A stretch of DNA of 60,408 nt, from positions 1-60,408 of the forward strand of contig NZ_FTMO01000017.1 in the NCBI RefSeq assembly GCF_900156025.1. The letters run 5' to 3'. Positions 1-9,224 of this stretch are shown here, piece after piece; position 1 is the first letter of the stretch, and each line of letters starts with the position of its first letter. Source of the DNA: Allobosea sp. TND4EK4 (GTDB taxonomy: Bacteria; Pseudomonadota; Alphaproteobacteria; Rhizobiales; Beijerinckiaceae). The notes under the pieces are model-generated. The model was given only the letters and a program-made list of their open reading frames with translations. It was not told the origin of the DNA and searched no databases. The position numbers and the translations under genes were made by a program.

Positions 1-17
1 CGTCTGCTTCCATCCCG

Positions 18-43
18 ATCCTCCGTCTCGCCAATCGGAGGAT
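18..43. other. Short inverted repeat at left edge
   Basis: ATCCTCCG (18-25) and CGGAGGAT (36-43) form a perfect 8-bp stem with a 10-base loop. There is no T tract, so a factor-independent terminator is not supported. It may be the end of a transcript from outside the window. Nothing else is recognisable between 1 and 213. Confidence 0.35.
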
Positions 44-213
44 GCTGCCACATGCAGCTCATGAACCGCACGAGGGGACCGGCGTGGCGCTTACGCTGCA
101 ACCCCTTCGTCGGTTGATAGCGCTGGCCGAGCGGCAATGGCAGCGGTCAATCGGCGTGGCGCCGCCTACTGCCTGTTAACGGTGCGACGACTACGCTGTC
201 GCGCGCTGTCCGG

Positions 214-795
214 ATGCCGCCCATGTCCCACCGCTTCCCGCTTTGCCGCGTTCTCGCCCTCGCCTGCACGCTTGCGGGGTGCAGCAGCGGGGTGGTGTCA
301 CATTCCAGTGCGAGTCAAGGCACGTCTGCACAACTCGACCAGTCGAATCTCACCCTGGCTCCGCTGCAGTTCGTCAGCTTCTGCATGAGAAACGGATCGG
401 AATGCGCACCACGCGGCCCGTCCGACGCTCTTTTGCCCTGGACACCGGAACTTTCCGCGACGCTCGTCGCTGTGAACCTGAGCGTCAACGCGAGGATCGC
501 GCCCTCTCGCGAGGAGAATCTCTGGCGGATCAATCCTACGAGCGGCAACTGCAATGACTACGTCGTGTCCAAGCGTCACGAGCTTCTGGCCCGCGGACTG
601 CCTTCGAGCGCGCTGCTCATCAGTGTCGTTCGTACCCGGCCAGGGGAGGGGCATCTCGTGCTTGTGGTCAGAACAGACCGAGGCGAGATGGTCCTCGATA
701 ATCTGACCTCGCAAATCCGGGATGCCGCCGAGACCTCGTATTCCTGGATCAAGCGCCAGACGACGCGCGACCCGAAGCTCTGGGAAAAGGCTTGA
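214..795 (+). CDS. Transglutaminase-like cysteine peptidase, lipoprotein (BTLCP family)
   Basis: A 193-residue exported protein of the bacterial transglutaminase-like cysteine proteinase family (DUF920). The N terminus has a lipobox, LAGC, with the lipidated Cys at residue 23. The catalytic triad is visible: Cys113 in GNCNDYVVSKR, His147 in GEGHLVL and Asp162 in VLDN. It is clearly paralogous to the 309-residue protein at 8120-9049, sharing LAPL at the mature start, the NCNDY box and VRTDRG. Family members often sit in polysaccharide or surface-protein loci and are thought to process envelope proteins; the substrate here is unknown. ATG 223 is an alternative start, and neither has a strong ribosome site. 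Confidence 0.85.
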   Translation: MPPMSHRFPLCRVLALACTLAGCSSGVVSHSSASQGTSAQLDQSNLTLAPLQFVSFCMRNGSECAPRGPSDALLPWTPELSATLVAVNLSVNARIAPSREENLWRINPTSGNCNDYVVSKRHELLARGLPSSALLISVVRTRPGEGHLVLVVRTDRGEMVLDNLTSQIRDAAETSYSWIKRQTTRDPKLWEKA

Positions 796-909
796 GTCCT
801 CCCCAGCGATCATCAGCCTTCTCCCGAATATATTCAGGCAAAAGAAACCTCGTCCTTGCACCTCGCTGAAAGGGAGGATCGCTTAACTGGAGCCAGAAGG
901 AGATTGGCG

Positions 910-1194
910 ATGCCCCAGATCTGGCTGACCTATGACGAGATGTCCGAAGCTTTCGATATTCCGCGCCATGTGGTTCGCGACACCTGCGCGGAGCTTGGGC
1001 TCGCGCGCATGAGAAGCTCCGACGGGACCACGCGTGCACGTCTGTCACCCGGATTGATGCATCAATACCTCAGCACCATCCTTGCTCAGCATGCCGGAGA
1101 GCCGACAGGGGCGCGCCATGAGCAGATCGCTTTGGAGATGATCCTCAAAGGGCAGGAGCCGCAGCGGAAGGCCGACCTCGCCTTGGCCGCGTAG
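910..1194 (+). CDS. Small hypothetical protein, helix-turn-helix-like
   Basis: A 94-residue protein starting at ATG 910, chosen because AAGGAGAT lies six bases upstream. The N-terminal sequence WLTYDEMSEAFDIP, followed by a run that could be a recognition helix, suggests a small winged or plain helix-turn-helix fold. No family is recognised. It lies between the lipoprotein peptidase and the decayed acyltransferase and has the same codon use as its neighbours, so it is probably real. Confidence 0.55.
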   Translation: MPQIWLTYDEMSEAFDIPRHVVRDTCAELGLARMRSSDGTTRARLSPGLMHQYLSTILAQHAGEPTGARHEQIALEMILKGQEPQRKADLALAA

Positions 1195-1337
1195 ACCAGC
1201 GCTGCGGGCGTCAGTCTTAACAACAGCTGACGCAAGGAGGGGGCGAGATCAGCGAAGGAATCCGCCAGACGGCTTGAGCCCGCCGATGAGCCGTCGCCCG
1301 TGGGTTCGGCCCCCTTCGAAATGCCGCGTTCAGCGCG

Positions 1338-1762
1338 ATGCCGTCTCTCAACAAGCTGAAGAAGCTCCGCAGGATCATCTTTGACCTTCGGCGGCTCTAT
1401 CAGATGTGCGTCTGGGGGATGGAGTCCACCCGACGCGGAATTTTCCCTGAGCGTTCGCTTCGACAAGACCTTTCCGGCAGGGGCCATGCCGGAGCCGAGA
1501 CGTATATCGCGTTCGGTGTCGCCATTCTCGCCACCACACCGCTCGGCGGGCGTCCGAGCAGAACCGCATCGGACAACGCTGCTTCATCGGCGCCCGAAGC
1601 AGTATCTTGCCGAGCATCGAGATCGGCGATGGGTCCACCGTGGCAGCAGGCAGCGTCGTGGCCGGGAACGTGCCGCCGCGCAGCATTGTGGCAGGCCATC
1701 CGGCAGTCATCATCCTCAGCGATATCGAAATCGAGGCTTACGGCCGCCTTGTCCGGCGCTGA
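1338..1762 (+). pseudogene. Decayed hexapeptide-repeat acyltransferase
   Basis: This is a frameshifted relative of the intact acyltransferase at 9225-9719. Its pieces lie in different frames but in the correct order. The first reads MPSLNKLKK onward. The second reads FSLSVRFDKTFPAG, matching FSLSTRFDKTYPKG of the intact copy. The third reads AETYIAFGVAIL, matching ENTYIAFDVAIL. The last reads CFIGARSSILPS followed by GSTVAAGSVVAGNVP and AGHPAV, ending at the TGA at 1760-1762. At least three frame changes are needed, so no full enzyme can be made. Its position after a BTLCP gene repeats the order at 8.1-9.7 kb. Confidence 0.8.
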
Positions 1763-2026
1763 CGTTCGACCGGATGTCCGTGCCGCCTGCGGGATAGCCG
1801 CCCTCATCGCCTGACTGTGACGTTCCGGTTCGTCGAGAGCCGCGTTCCGCGTGCCTCGTATCTGCGCGAGCTCTTCCTTCGTCGCCAGGGACCGGCGACC
1901 GGAGCTCCCCGAACTTGACAATGTTCCTGCTTTGTGCTAGGAACAAATTCCTCATAGCGGTTGCTGGATTCCCAACGGGCGGCGGTCGCGCCGCCCGCCG
2001 GCTCGCCGCATCCGGAAAGGACGATC

Positions 2027-2299
2027 ATGCCTGCGCAGGACCTCTATTCCAGCCACTCCGCCTCGGCCACCGGGCCAGCCCGGCGGCTCCGCAGCGTGAC
2101 CCCCAGCGATACGGACGAACTCGAATTCGTCTGCAGTGGGGTCGTCTGCGGCGCTGGCGGTTTTCTCTCCATCGTAGCGGTCGACGACAGTCTTCCGGTG
2201 ACGCTGCCCGTTGTCGCGGGCCAGATCTATCCGGTTCGCGCCAAGGCGGTGCGGGCGACCGGCACCACCGCCACCGACATCGTCGCTTTGATTTCGTGA
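2027..2299 (+). CDS. Spike-base-like small protein (RCAP_rcc01079-like)
   Basis: A 90-residue protein. ATG 2027 is preceded by GGAAAGGA. The composition is that of a small beta barrel: SVTPSDTDELEFVCSGVV, then LSIVAVDD, a VTLPVVAGQIYPVRAK stretch and a closing TDIVAL strand. The pattern strongly recalls the small spike base proteins of Rhodobacter gene transfer agent type (rcc01079 family), also found as single genes beside exported proteins. This assignment is from memory of the family, not a search. The next gene starts 17 bases after its stop, so the two are probably cotranscribed. Confidence 0.6.
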   Translation: MPAQDLYSSHSASATGPARRLRSVTPSDTDELEFVCSGVVCGAGGFLSIVAVDDSLPVTLPVVAGQIYPVRAKAVRATGTTATDIVALIS

Positions 2300-2316
2300 G
2301 GTGCTATGAACACGCC

Positions 2317-4296
2317 ATGGAAACAGACCGCCGCCAGATCCTCTTGGGGGCCGGGTCGATGATCGGGCTCAGCCTCTCGATTGCCGAGGCCGCGACCCGC
2401 GGCCCCGGCTCGATCACCCTGTCCACCGCGTCCGTGGATGAGGATGCGGCGCCGGGCACCATCGTCGGCCGGCTCGACGTCATCGGGGCCGGGCCCGGGC
2501 CCTGGAATTTCAGCCTCGCGGACGATGCCGGAGGCCGCTTCGGCCTTGCCGGCGCGGATCTGCTGGTTGGAGCGACGCCGCTCGACAACGGCATGGCTCC
2601 GCGCCCCGTCATCCTTGCCCAGGCGACGGACGGCCAGAGGACGCTTGCCACACCCCTCGCGGTCGGCGTGCGGCCGCGACGTCGGCCGGTCGCTCAGGCG
2701 GGAGACCTGGTTTTCTCGGCGCAGGCCAACATGGCCTATCCGGTTCGCGCTGCCGCCAGCCAGTTCGTTGTCGCCCCGGGTCGCGAGCACTGCCTGTGCG
2801 AGACTTATCTTCCGGCGCAGCCCGCAGGGGCGCGCGTCGTCTACGCCGACAGCTGGGGCCGAGGCGACGGGACCTTCCCCGTGGAATACGGCCTCGCGAA
2901 TGGCGAGACCATCGCCTGGTGCAGCCTGATGAACGGCGTCAACGGGACCACGCGGCGGGCGGACATCACCTTCACTGAGTTCGGCGCGGCAATTCCGGCC
3001 GGGGGCTTCACCCTGTCCGATCCGTTTCCGATCGCGGTCGCCGATGGCAACGCCTTGCGCACGGTCATTTCCGCGCCTCTCGGCGGCCAGCGCATGGCCA
3101 ATAACGGCTACAACATCATCGGCGAACAGCAGCGTGCGAGCGCGACATTGTCGACCTTCAACACCGCGCGGACCAGCCAGGCCGCATCCGCGGTGGGGGG
3201 CGGCATCTTCAATGCCGAGGCCTTCACGGCGACGGGGATCGTGGCGCCGCGACCGGCCGGCTACCGGTCGTTCCTGCTGATCGGCACGTCGATCATGCGG
3301 GGGCAGGATACGACCTATCGCTTCATCCAGAGTCCTTCGCGCAACGCCTATGGCTATCTGCCGTTCGGCCTCGACAGCGCCGAGAACGGCCGCATGGGCT
3401 GGTGGCAGGCGGCCATTCATGGCCAGAATATCGCCAAGCAGAACGAAGATGCGGAGGGCAAGCTCGCCAAGCGCTTCGCGATCCTGACGGCGATCGCGGA
3501 GAAGAATGCCGGGCGCTGGCCGTTCACCGACATCATTCTCGACCTGCGCAACGACTGGGTCGGCGCCACCGGAAACGATCCTCAGAGCGTCTTCCGGTTC
3601 ATGGCGAGCCAGACGAAGGAACTCGTCGCCAGCGTGAAGGCGCTGTTCCGCGACGTTCCGGTGCATCTGGTCGATTGCCCGCCGATCCAATCCATCGGCA
3701 GCGGCTTCCAGGCGTCGCGCTTCGGCACGGAGCCCGCGCTGCAGGTCCCGGCCAGCGGCAACCACAAGGCCGCAGCGGTCAGATTGCTGAACAACTGGAT
3801 CGCGACGACCTATGCGGAACTCGGCGTCGCCAGTGTCATCAAGGCTGGCTCCGCCTGTTGCGCGCCGGATGACGGCTCAGGCTTCGCTCGCTGGCGCCAG
3901 ACGCCGTTCACCGCTGCCGGAGGCGGGTCGATCGCTGCGGCGGATTATCCGAGCGGACTTGCCGCGGGCGTCAATCTCGCGACGACCGGCCTCGTCGTGG
4001 CGGCCGCCGCGGCTCCGGAGATTGGAGCCCATCTTGCGCTGTTCGATCCCGATATGGCCAACCCCGAAGCGATCGTGGGCAACGCGAACGGCTTCAGCGG
4101 CGGCTATATCGTATCGGCAACGGCGGCCGGAGCCGGGCGCTGGCTCGTGAAGACGGCGACAGGCAGCACGTCACGAGCGCGCCCGGCTGGCTCCGTCGCC
4201 CGTACCACGGCCACGCAGGACGGCACCCATCCGTCCCATTGGTTGCATATGGGGCCCATGGCCGAGGCCGTGATTGCCTGGAAGCAGATCATCTGA
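2317..4296 (+). CDS. Exported protein with cadherin-like and SGNH-hydrolase-like regions
   Basis: A 659-residue protein. ATG 2317 is taken as the start because it opens a twin-arginine-like signal (METDRRQILLGAG, then an Ala-rich hydrophobic stretch); the open frame extends further upstream without support. Residues about 30-100 read like one cadherin-type repeat (ASVDEDAAPGTIVGRLDV). Residues about 315-480 contain FLLIGTSIMRGQD, ILDLRNDW and VPVHLVDCPP, the spacing expected of SGNH/GDSL esterase blocks I and III, but I cannot confirm a catalytic Asp-His pair. It follows the spike-base-like gene and precedes polysaccharide export. An esterase acting on surface glycan is a reasonable inference only. 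Confidence 0.6.
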   Translation: METDRRQILLGAGSMIGLSLSIAEAATRGPGSITLSTASVDEDAAPGTIVGRLDVIGAGPGPWNFSLADDAGGRFGLAGADLLVGATPLDNGMAPRPVILAQATDGQRTLATPLAVGVRPRRRPVAQAGDLVFSAQANMAYPVRAAASQFVVAPGREHCLCETYLPAQPAGARVVYADSWGRGDGTFPVEYGLANGETIAWCSLMNGVNGTTRRADITFTEFGAAIPAGGFTLSDPFPIAVADGNALRTVISAPLGGQRMANNGYNIIGEQQRASATLSTFNTARTSQAASAVGGGIFNAEAFTATGIVAPRPAGYRSFLLIGTSIMRGQDTTYRFIQSPSRNAYGYLPFGLDSAENGRMGWWQAAIHGQNIAKQNEDAEGKLAKRFAILTAIAEKNAGRWPFTDIILDLRNDWVGATGNDPQSVFRFMASQTKELVASVKALFRDVPVHLVDCPPIQSIGSGFQASRFGTEPALQVPASGNHKAAAVRLLNNWIATTYAELGVASVIKAGSACCAPDDGSGFARWRQTPFTAAGGGSIAAADYPSGLAAGVNLATTGLVVAAAAAPEIGAHLALFDPDMANPEAIVGNANGFSGGYIVSATAAGAGRWLVKTATGSTSRARPAGSVARTTATQDGTHPSHWLHMGPMAEAVIAWKQII

Positions 4297-4619
4297 AGAC
4301 CATGCTGCCGCTGCGGATCACCAAGGGCGGCACCGTAGGGACGTCTCATGCTGCAGTTGCGAAGCCGCTGCAGCATGTCTTACGTCGGCGGATAACCAGG
4401 TCCATTCTGCATCGGACCCTGAGTCACTTGTAATGATTGCATGATTTAAGTGCATGTTTGCCGACCAAATAGGCAATATCCGAGTCTTCAGCGTCCATCC
4501 GCGTGGTGTCGGACTGTTGCAGTTGTAGCACTCTTGTTAACCGATGTTTCAGAAATGAGGCGGCGCCCGTTTCGCGCTGCGTCATGATCTACTAAGCTGA
4601 GAATCGGGCTTGGATCGCC
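4297..4619. promoter_or_regulatory. Intergenic region before the polysaccharide export gene
   Basis: A 323-base gap without a gene. A perfect 10-bp inverted repeat, CATGCTGCAG (4347-4356) and CTGCAGCATG (4368-4377), lies 50 bases after the preceding stop. It could be a terminator without a clear T tract, or an operator. From about 4430 to 4560 the sequence turns AT-rich, as expected for a promoter of the export gene. I see no confident -35/-10 pair. Confidence 0.45.
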
Positions 4620-5834
4620 ATGAATAGCGGCTGGGGTGAGGTTTCAGTGATCGAGCGCCACGGGGGCATCAGGCGGCGTGTGTTTTTGTGCGGCGCACTG
4701 GGCGCTGTGCTGAGCGCCTGTTCGGCCTTCCCGACGCAAGGCCCGAATTCGATGACGGTAACCCAGGATCAGCCTGCCACCGAGGCCGGCACCGGTTATC
4801 TGCTCATCGATCTCAACCCGACGAACATCACTGTTCTTGAGCGGCTCGGACCCAAATCCCAGGGCGACAGTTTCGCGAGCCTGAGCAACCGCCAGCCGAC
4901 GCTGCTGTTCGGTGTCGGTGACCTCGTCAACGTGACGATTTTCGAGGCGGCGGCCGGTGGCCTCTTCATTCCGGCCGAAGCGGGCTCGCGCGCCGGCAAT
5001 TTCGTGACGCTTCCGGTCCAGGAAGTCGATCGCAACGGCATGATCCAGGTGCCGTTCGCCGGAGCCGTGAAAGCTCAAGGCCAGACCCCGGGCCAGGTCA
5101 AGGAGGTGATCGAGGCCAGGTTGCGCAATCGCGCGATCGAGCCGCAGGCCGTGGTCACCCTGCAGGAATCGCGTTCCACACTGGTGACGGTGACAGGCGA
5201 CGCGACCGCGCCCTCGCGCTTCCCGCTGTCGCGTTCGAGCGATCGCATCCTGGATGTGATTTCGCGGGCGGGCGGGTCGAAATGGCCGCCCTACGAGACC
5301 TATGTGACCCTGCAACGCGGCAATCTCACCCGGATGATCTATTTCAATCGCCTGGTGAACGAGCCGCGCAACAACATCTATGTCCAGCCCGGCGATGTGC
5401 TCAGTATCTCCCGCCTGACGCGATCCTTCATGGCGCTGGGTGCCTCGGGGCAGAACGGCTTCATCAATTTCGAAGCCGAGACCCTGACCCTGACGCAAGG
5501 TGTCGGCCGCGCCGGCGGTATCCTCGATTCCCGCGGCGATCCGGCGCAGACCTTCCTGTACCGCATGGAAAATCGGCGGACGCTCCAGCTCATGGGGTAT
5601 GACACCAGCGGTTATCCGCGCGAGCAGGTGCCGGTCATCTATCGGGTCAATCTACGCGATCCGCAGGGCTACTTCCTCGCGACGAAGTTCCCGATGAGCG
5701 ACAAGGATATTCTGTTCGTCTCGAATGCCCAGACCGTCGAGCTGACCAAGTTCCTGCAGTTGCTGCAGCTTACGGGCAATACGGTCAGCGATGCGGATGC
5801 CGCTCGCATCATTCTGAAGGGGTACAGCCGCTGA
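4620..5834 (+). CDS. Polysaccharide export outer-membrane lipoprotein (Wza/GumB-like)
   Basis: A 404-residue periplasmic/outer-membrane protein for capsule or exopolysaccharide export. It begins with a lipoprotein signal, with lipobox LSAC near residue 34. The poly-export domain includes GVGDLVNVTIFEA and a PFAGAVKAQG segment. It is followed by SLBB-type ligand-binding folds (VTVTGDATAPSRFPL, VYVQPGD-like NIYVQPGDVLSI, and a GGILDSRGDP repeat). The length matches outer-membrane auxiliary proteins. It probably works with the ligase-like gene downstream and an inner-membrane copolymerase that is not in this window. Confidence 0.9.
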   Translation: MNSGWGEVSVIERHGGIRRRVFLCGALGAVLSACSAFPTQGPNSMTVTQDQPATEAGTGYLLIDLNPTNITVLERLGPKSQGDSFASLSNRQPTLLFGVGDLVNVTIFEAAAGGLFIPAEAGSRAGNFVTLPVQEVDRNGMIQVPFAGAVKAQGQTPGQVKEVIEARLRNRAIEPQAVVTLQESRSTLVTVTGDATAPSRFPLSRSSDRILDVISRAGGSKWPPYETYVTLQRGNLTRMIYFNRLVNEPRNNIYVQPGDVLSISRLTRSFMALGASGQNGFINFEAETLTLTQGVGRAGGILDSRGDPAQTFLYRMENRRTLQLMGYDTSGYPREQVPVIYRVNLRDPQGYFLATKFPMSDKDILFVSNAQTVELTKFLQLLQLTGNTVSDADAARIILKGYSR

Positions 5835-6093
5835 TCGCTGCGGCCTTCGGGCGGGCGCAGATCAACGCCGGAGACCGGATTCCCGGTGCCAGCTCGGCCA
5901 GATGCGCCGTGGGCGGCCCTGCGAAGGCCTCCCGCGGCACTGGCTCGGCCGGTTGCCGAGCAGGCTGGCTGCTCATATCCGCCATGGCTTCGGCCTGCAT
6001 CAATGTGTTCGCTGGCAGCCGATCGGCTAGGCGATAAACGAAGACCCGGAAGCGGGCAGGGCGCCGCTGGCCGCGCCGAGGGAGGATATCGCG

Positions 6094-7536
6094 GTGGAAA
6101 CCGCTCATCGCTGTTCGCGGGGGCTCGCGCTCGCTGTGTTCGCGCTGGCGCCGCTGCCGTTCGGCTCGCTGGATGCGGTCTGGGTCGCGCTATGGACGGT
6201 CCTTCTGGCGCTCAGTCTGGTGACGGCCGACTACTCCGGGATCCGGAGGGGGCATCTCCTTCCGATCGGAATCGGACTGGCGACCTTTGCCGTCTATGCG
6301 AGCGTCGCGTGCCTGCAGTGGACCGTCTGGGACGGCCCATTTGCCGCGCCGATCTGGAGCGAGGCGGCCAGGCTTCTGCAGACGAAGCCGCATCCACGCA
6401 TCTCGACGATCGCGACCTCGCCCTTGCTGACGTTGGCGCCGGCCGCCCTGTTTGTGGTGGCGACCCTCAGGGCGTTCGTGATGGCAACCGAAGAGGGGGG
6501 TGATCGACAGATCGCCCGCATCATCGGGCGGGCTGCGGTTGCATACGCTCTCTACAGCGCTGCGTCCCTGGTCCTGGCGCCCCATGCCCTGCTCTGGCGG
6601 GACAAGGAGGCCTATCTCGGCAACCTCACCGGAACGTTCATCAACAGGAACACGGCCGCGACCTATTTCGGCAGCGCGGCGATCATCTGGTTGCTCGCTT
6701 TGATCCGCGAACTGCGTATTCGCAGCAGCCGCAGGATGGATGCGGTGCAGAATCTCCGGTCGCTGATGCGCCAGCCGCCGCGAGCGGTGGTGATGGCGCT
6801 GGGCGGATTCCTGACCTGCTACAGCGCCGTCGCGGCAACCGGTTCGCGCGCCGGATTTCTGCTCACGACGGTGCTCGTGCTGCTGGCGGCTTCGCTGTCG
6901 GTCGATTGGTGGTCGCTGGCCAAGCGCGTGGGTTTATGGCGTGCTGCCGCGGCGGTCGGAGCCCTGCTCGTGCTCATCGAGATCTGGGGCGGCGGTGTTG
7001 CCGCGCGGATCGATCAGCGCGGCCTCGCCGACCAGGGACGACTCCAGGTTTATTCGCGCGTCGCCGATATTGTGGCCGACTATCCTGTCTTCGGCATCGG
7101 ATTGGGAGCCTTCGAGGCCTTCTTCCCGTCGCGACGTCCTGCGGAACTCGGATCGGCCGGAATCTGGGTCCGGGCGCATTCGACGCCACTCGAAATGGCC
7201 GCGGAGATGGGGCTGCCGGCCGCAGGGCTTGTCTTCGCGGTCTTCGCGGGAGCGCTGGTCGCATTGGGGCGCTCGAGCCTGACGGGTCGGCGCAGCAGCG
7301 TGATCGCGGCCTTCTGTGTCGGCCTGCTCGGCCTGCTTCATTCCTCTATCGACTTTTCCCTGCAGATTCCCGGATATGCCGTGACATTCGCTGCCTTGAT
7401 GGCCGCCGGCCTCGCCAGACTTGACCGCCCGTCGCGAGCCGAGGGGCATAGGGATGATCGGCGCACCGAGCGTGAGCCGCGGACAGCTCTCAGCGGTTCG
7501 GAACGACCTGCGAATTCGGGCTCGCCGGCGGGATAG
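6094..7536 (+). CDS. O-antigen ligase / polysaccharide polymerase family membrane protein
   Basis: A 480-residue polytopic inner-membrane protein. The GTG start at 6094 follows GGGAGGATAT. It has about ten hydrophobic segments and a long periplasmic loop around residues 320-380 carrying YSRVADIVADYPVFGIGLG and RAHSTPLEMAAEMG, the pattern of the Wzy_C (O-antigen ligase) domain. GTFINRNTAATYFG is another conserved family block. Such proteins polymerise or ligate polysaccharide repeats at the periplasmic face. The C-terminal 40 residues are charged, and their coding end overlaps a convergent small gene. Confidence 0.85.
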   Translation: METAHRCSRGLALAVFALAPLPFGSLDAVWVALWTVLLALSLVTADYSGIRRGHLLPIGIGLATFAVYASVACLQWTVWDGPFAAPIWSEAARLLQTKPHPRISTIATSPLLTLAPAALFVVATLRAFVMATEEGGDRQIARIIGRAAVAYALYSAASLVLAPHALLWRDKEAYLGNLTGTFINRNTAATYFGSAAIIWLLALIRELRIRSSRRMDAVQNLRSLMRQPPRAVVMALGGFLTCYSAVAATGSRAGFLLTTVLVLLAASLSVDWWSLAKRVGLWRAAAAVGALLVLIEIWGGGVAARIDQRGLADQGRLQVYSRVADIVADYPVFGIGLGAFEAFFPSRRPAELGSAGIWVRAHSTPLEMAAEMGLPAAGLVFAVFAGALVALGRSSLTGRRSSVIAAFCVGLLGLLHSSIDFSLQIPGYAVTFAALMAAGLARLDRPSRAEGHRDDRRTEREPRTALSGSERPANSGSPAG

Positions 7537-7732
7537 GCCGCGACCGCTGCGACTCGATCGGCGCTGTCTGCGGATGGTCGCGCCGCTGCTGGTAGCGATC
7601 GAGATCGCGCTTCCTGTGCAAGCGGATCGCCTCCCGGTCCTTGGCCGACAATGGAGCCGTCGCTTGCGCTCCAGATAACGCGGGAAGGCCAGCGAGAGCA
7701 GCGCTGGCTGCCAAGATCATCAGGCGCTTCAC
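7490..7732 (-). CDS. Small secreted hypothetical protein
   Basis: An 80-residue protein with GTG start at 7732 and a GGAGG about 11 bases upstream. It has a clear Sec signal, MKRLMILAASAALAGLPAL, with likely cleavage after SGAQA. The mature part is short, basic and Pro-rich (LHRKRDLDRYQQRR). Its 3' end overlaps the 3' end of the ligase-like gene on the other strand by 47 bases. I do not recognise a family. The signal peptide is the main reason to believe it. Confidence 0.55.
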   Translation of the reverse strand: MKRLMILAASAALAGLPALSGAQATAPLSAKDREAIRLHRKRDLDRYQQRRDHPQTAPIESQRSRPIPPASPNSQVVPNR

Positions 7733-8119
7733 GTCCCGGCCTCCAGTTCGATATCCAAGGAGGTGGTTCTGCGGACAGTCAAGTCAAGGGCGCGAGGCTG
7801 CCGTGCCGCTAACCAACTGTTTCCGCTGTTGCCACGTCGAACCCAAAGCGGCCTCCGAGCAATTCCGAAGCTTGTGTTAATGCGTTTCCCTCCGCGATTG
7901 CGTGATTGCCGCGAATCTGTACGGAAATCGGACGGTCCTGCTCGGTTTCACCCCTGCGCACAGCCAACAAGGCTAACAATGAGTCAACGATTTCAGGGTA
8001 TTTTGAAATAGTATTCGTCGGTTAATCGGCAGTGAAAATGGCCGATAAACTCAGGTATTATTCCTGAATTCGATTGAAATTCGCCAGATATAGCTTCGTT
8101 CCCGGTCCAGGAGCGAGGC
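7733..8119. promoter_or_regulatory. AT-rich intergenic region with a dyad
   Basis: 387 bases without a convincing gene. From about 7960 to 8110 it is much richer in A+T than its surroundings. It contains TCAGG (8051-8055) and CCTGA (8063-8067) as an inverted repeat with a 7-base spacer. This is the likely promoter/operator region of the peptidase gene at 8120. Confidence 0.4.
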
Positions 8120-9049
8120 ATGAAACAAGCCGCCCGTCAGTTGTTCATCGTGGGAGCTCTGGCTCTGGCTTCGACTGCGGCTCACGCCTATCCGCACGCG
8201 GGAACCGTGCCGCAGCCACGCCAGCTTCCCTCCGCGACGGCCCTGGCGGATACGGAGCCGACCTTGGCTCCGCTCGCCTTTCTGCAGTTCTGCAAGGCTT
8301 ATGAAGGCCAGTGCAAAGGCGGCGCGGCCTCCGGGGGCTCGATATCCCTGGATGCGCGCACATGGGGCGATCTGCAGCAGGTCAACGATCGGATCAATGC
8401 GGCGATCGCGCCCGATCTCGCCAAGGGCGGTTTCGACTGGTCGCTCGACACCCGTTTCGGCAATTGCAACGACTATGCCGTCCAGAAGCGCGATGCCCTG
8501 ATCAAGATGGGCTACCCGATGGGCGCATTGTCACTCGCCGTCGTGCGGACGTCGTTCGGCGAAGGGCATCTGGTGCTGACCGTACGGACGGATCGCGGTG
8601 ATTTCGTCCTCGACAACCGGCGTCCGGCGATCGTGCCCTGGAATCGTACCGGCTACGCCTGGCTGAAACGGCAGTCGGTGAACGATCCGCAGTATTGGGT
8701 CGCAGTATCGACGCGACCCGCGCGCCTGACGCGCCCTGCCATCCGCCCCCCGTCGGTCGAGGGCGGCCCAATAGCGAAGCCTGCCGACAGCATGCCCTTG
8801 CCCGCAGAGAATACCGTGATCGCCACCGCGCGGCAGGACATGTTTGCGGCTGCGCCTGCCCCGCTCACTGGCAAGCTGACGTTCCCGCTCGATGTCGCCA
8901 GTTGGGAATACTTCTCGCCTGCCGAGCCGGCGGCGACCGGCTCGGGCGCCTTCCGCCCGCAGATGGCGCAATCCGGCTTTGCCAGCTCGGCCGTGGCTCT
9001 CGCCTTCAGCAGCGTTGGCGAATTCCCGGATCTGCCGCGCGTCGAGTAG
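8120..9049 (+). CDS. Transglutaminase-like cysteine peptidase, secreted (BTLCP family)
   Basis: A 309-residue exported protein with a Sec signal ending near STAAHA (residue 23) and a ribosome site AGGAGCGAGG. The catalytic triad is Cys116 in GNCNDYAVQKR, His150 in GEGHLVL and Asp165 in VLDN. About 110 residues after the catalytic domain form a low-complexity Ala/Pro-rich tail with no known domain, absent from the shorter paralogue at 214-795. Its gene is followed 175 bases later by the acyltransferase and glycosyltransferase genes. Family members are linked to envelope and biofilm functions; the substrate is unknown. Confidence 0.88.
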   Translation: MKQAARQLFIVGALALASTAAHAYPHAGTVPQPRQLPSATALADTEPTLAPLAFLQFCKAYEGQCKGGAASGGSISLDARTWGDLQQVNDRINAAIAPDLAKGGFDWSLDTRFGNCNDYAVQKRDALIKMGYPMGALSLAVVRTSFGEGHLVLTVRTDRGDFVLDNRRPAIVPWNRTGYAWLKRQSVNDPQYWVAVSTRPARLTRPAIRPPSVEGGPIAKPADSMPLPAENTVIATARQDMFAAAPAPLTGKLTFPLDVASWEYFSPAEPAATGSGAFRPQMAQSGFASSAVALAFSSVGEFPDLPRVE

Positions 9050-9224
9050 CATCCTCGCCCTTTGTCGAGCCGAGGGCTCGCACACGCTTCCATGACGATT
9101 CCCCCTTGCGGCGCGGCCCTCGGAAGTCGCGTTTCGCAAGGGAACTTCCTCGACATCTCGTCGGCTTGCTGCATCGCACCATCCATGCTTTAGAAAATGC
9201 GATCTGCTGGCGACGGAGGCGGTT

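Noticed and set aside
2227..3765. Long open frame on the minus strand (512 codons)
   Set aside because: It mirrors the exported-protein gene on the plus strand, is Arg/Ala-rich without any domain and has no ribosome site; it is a GC-rich shadow.
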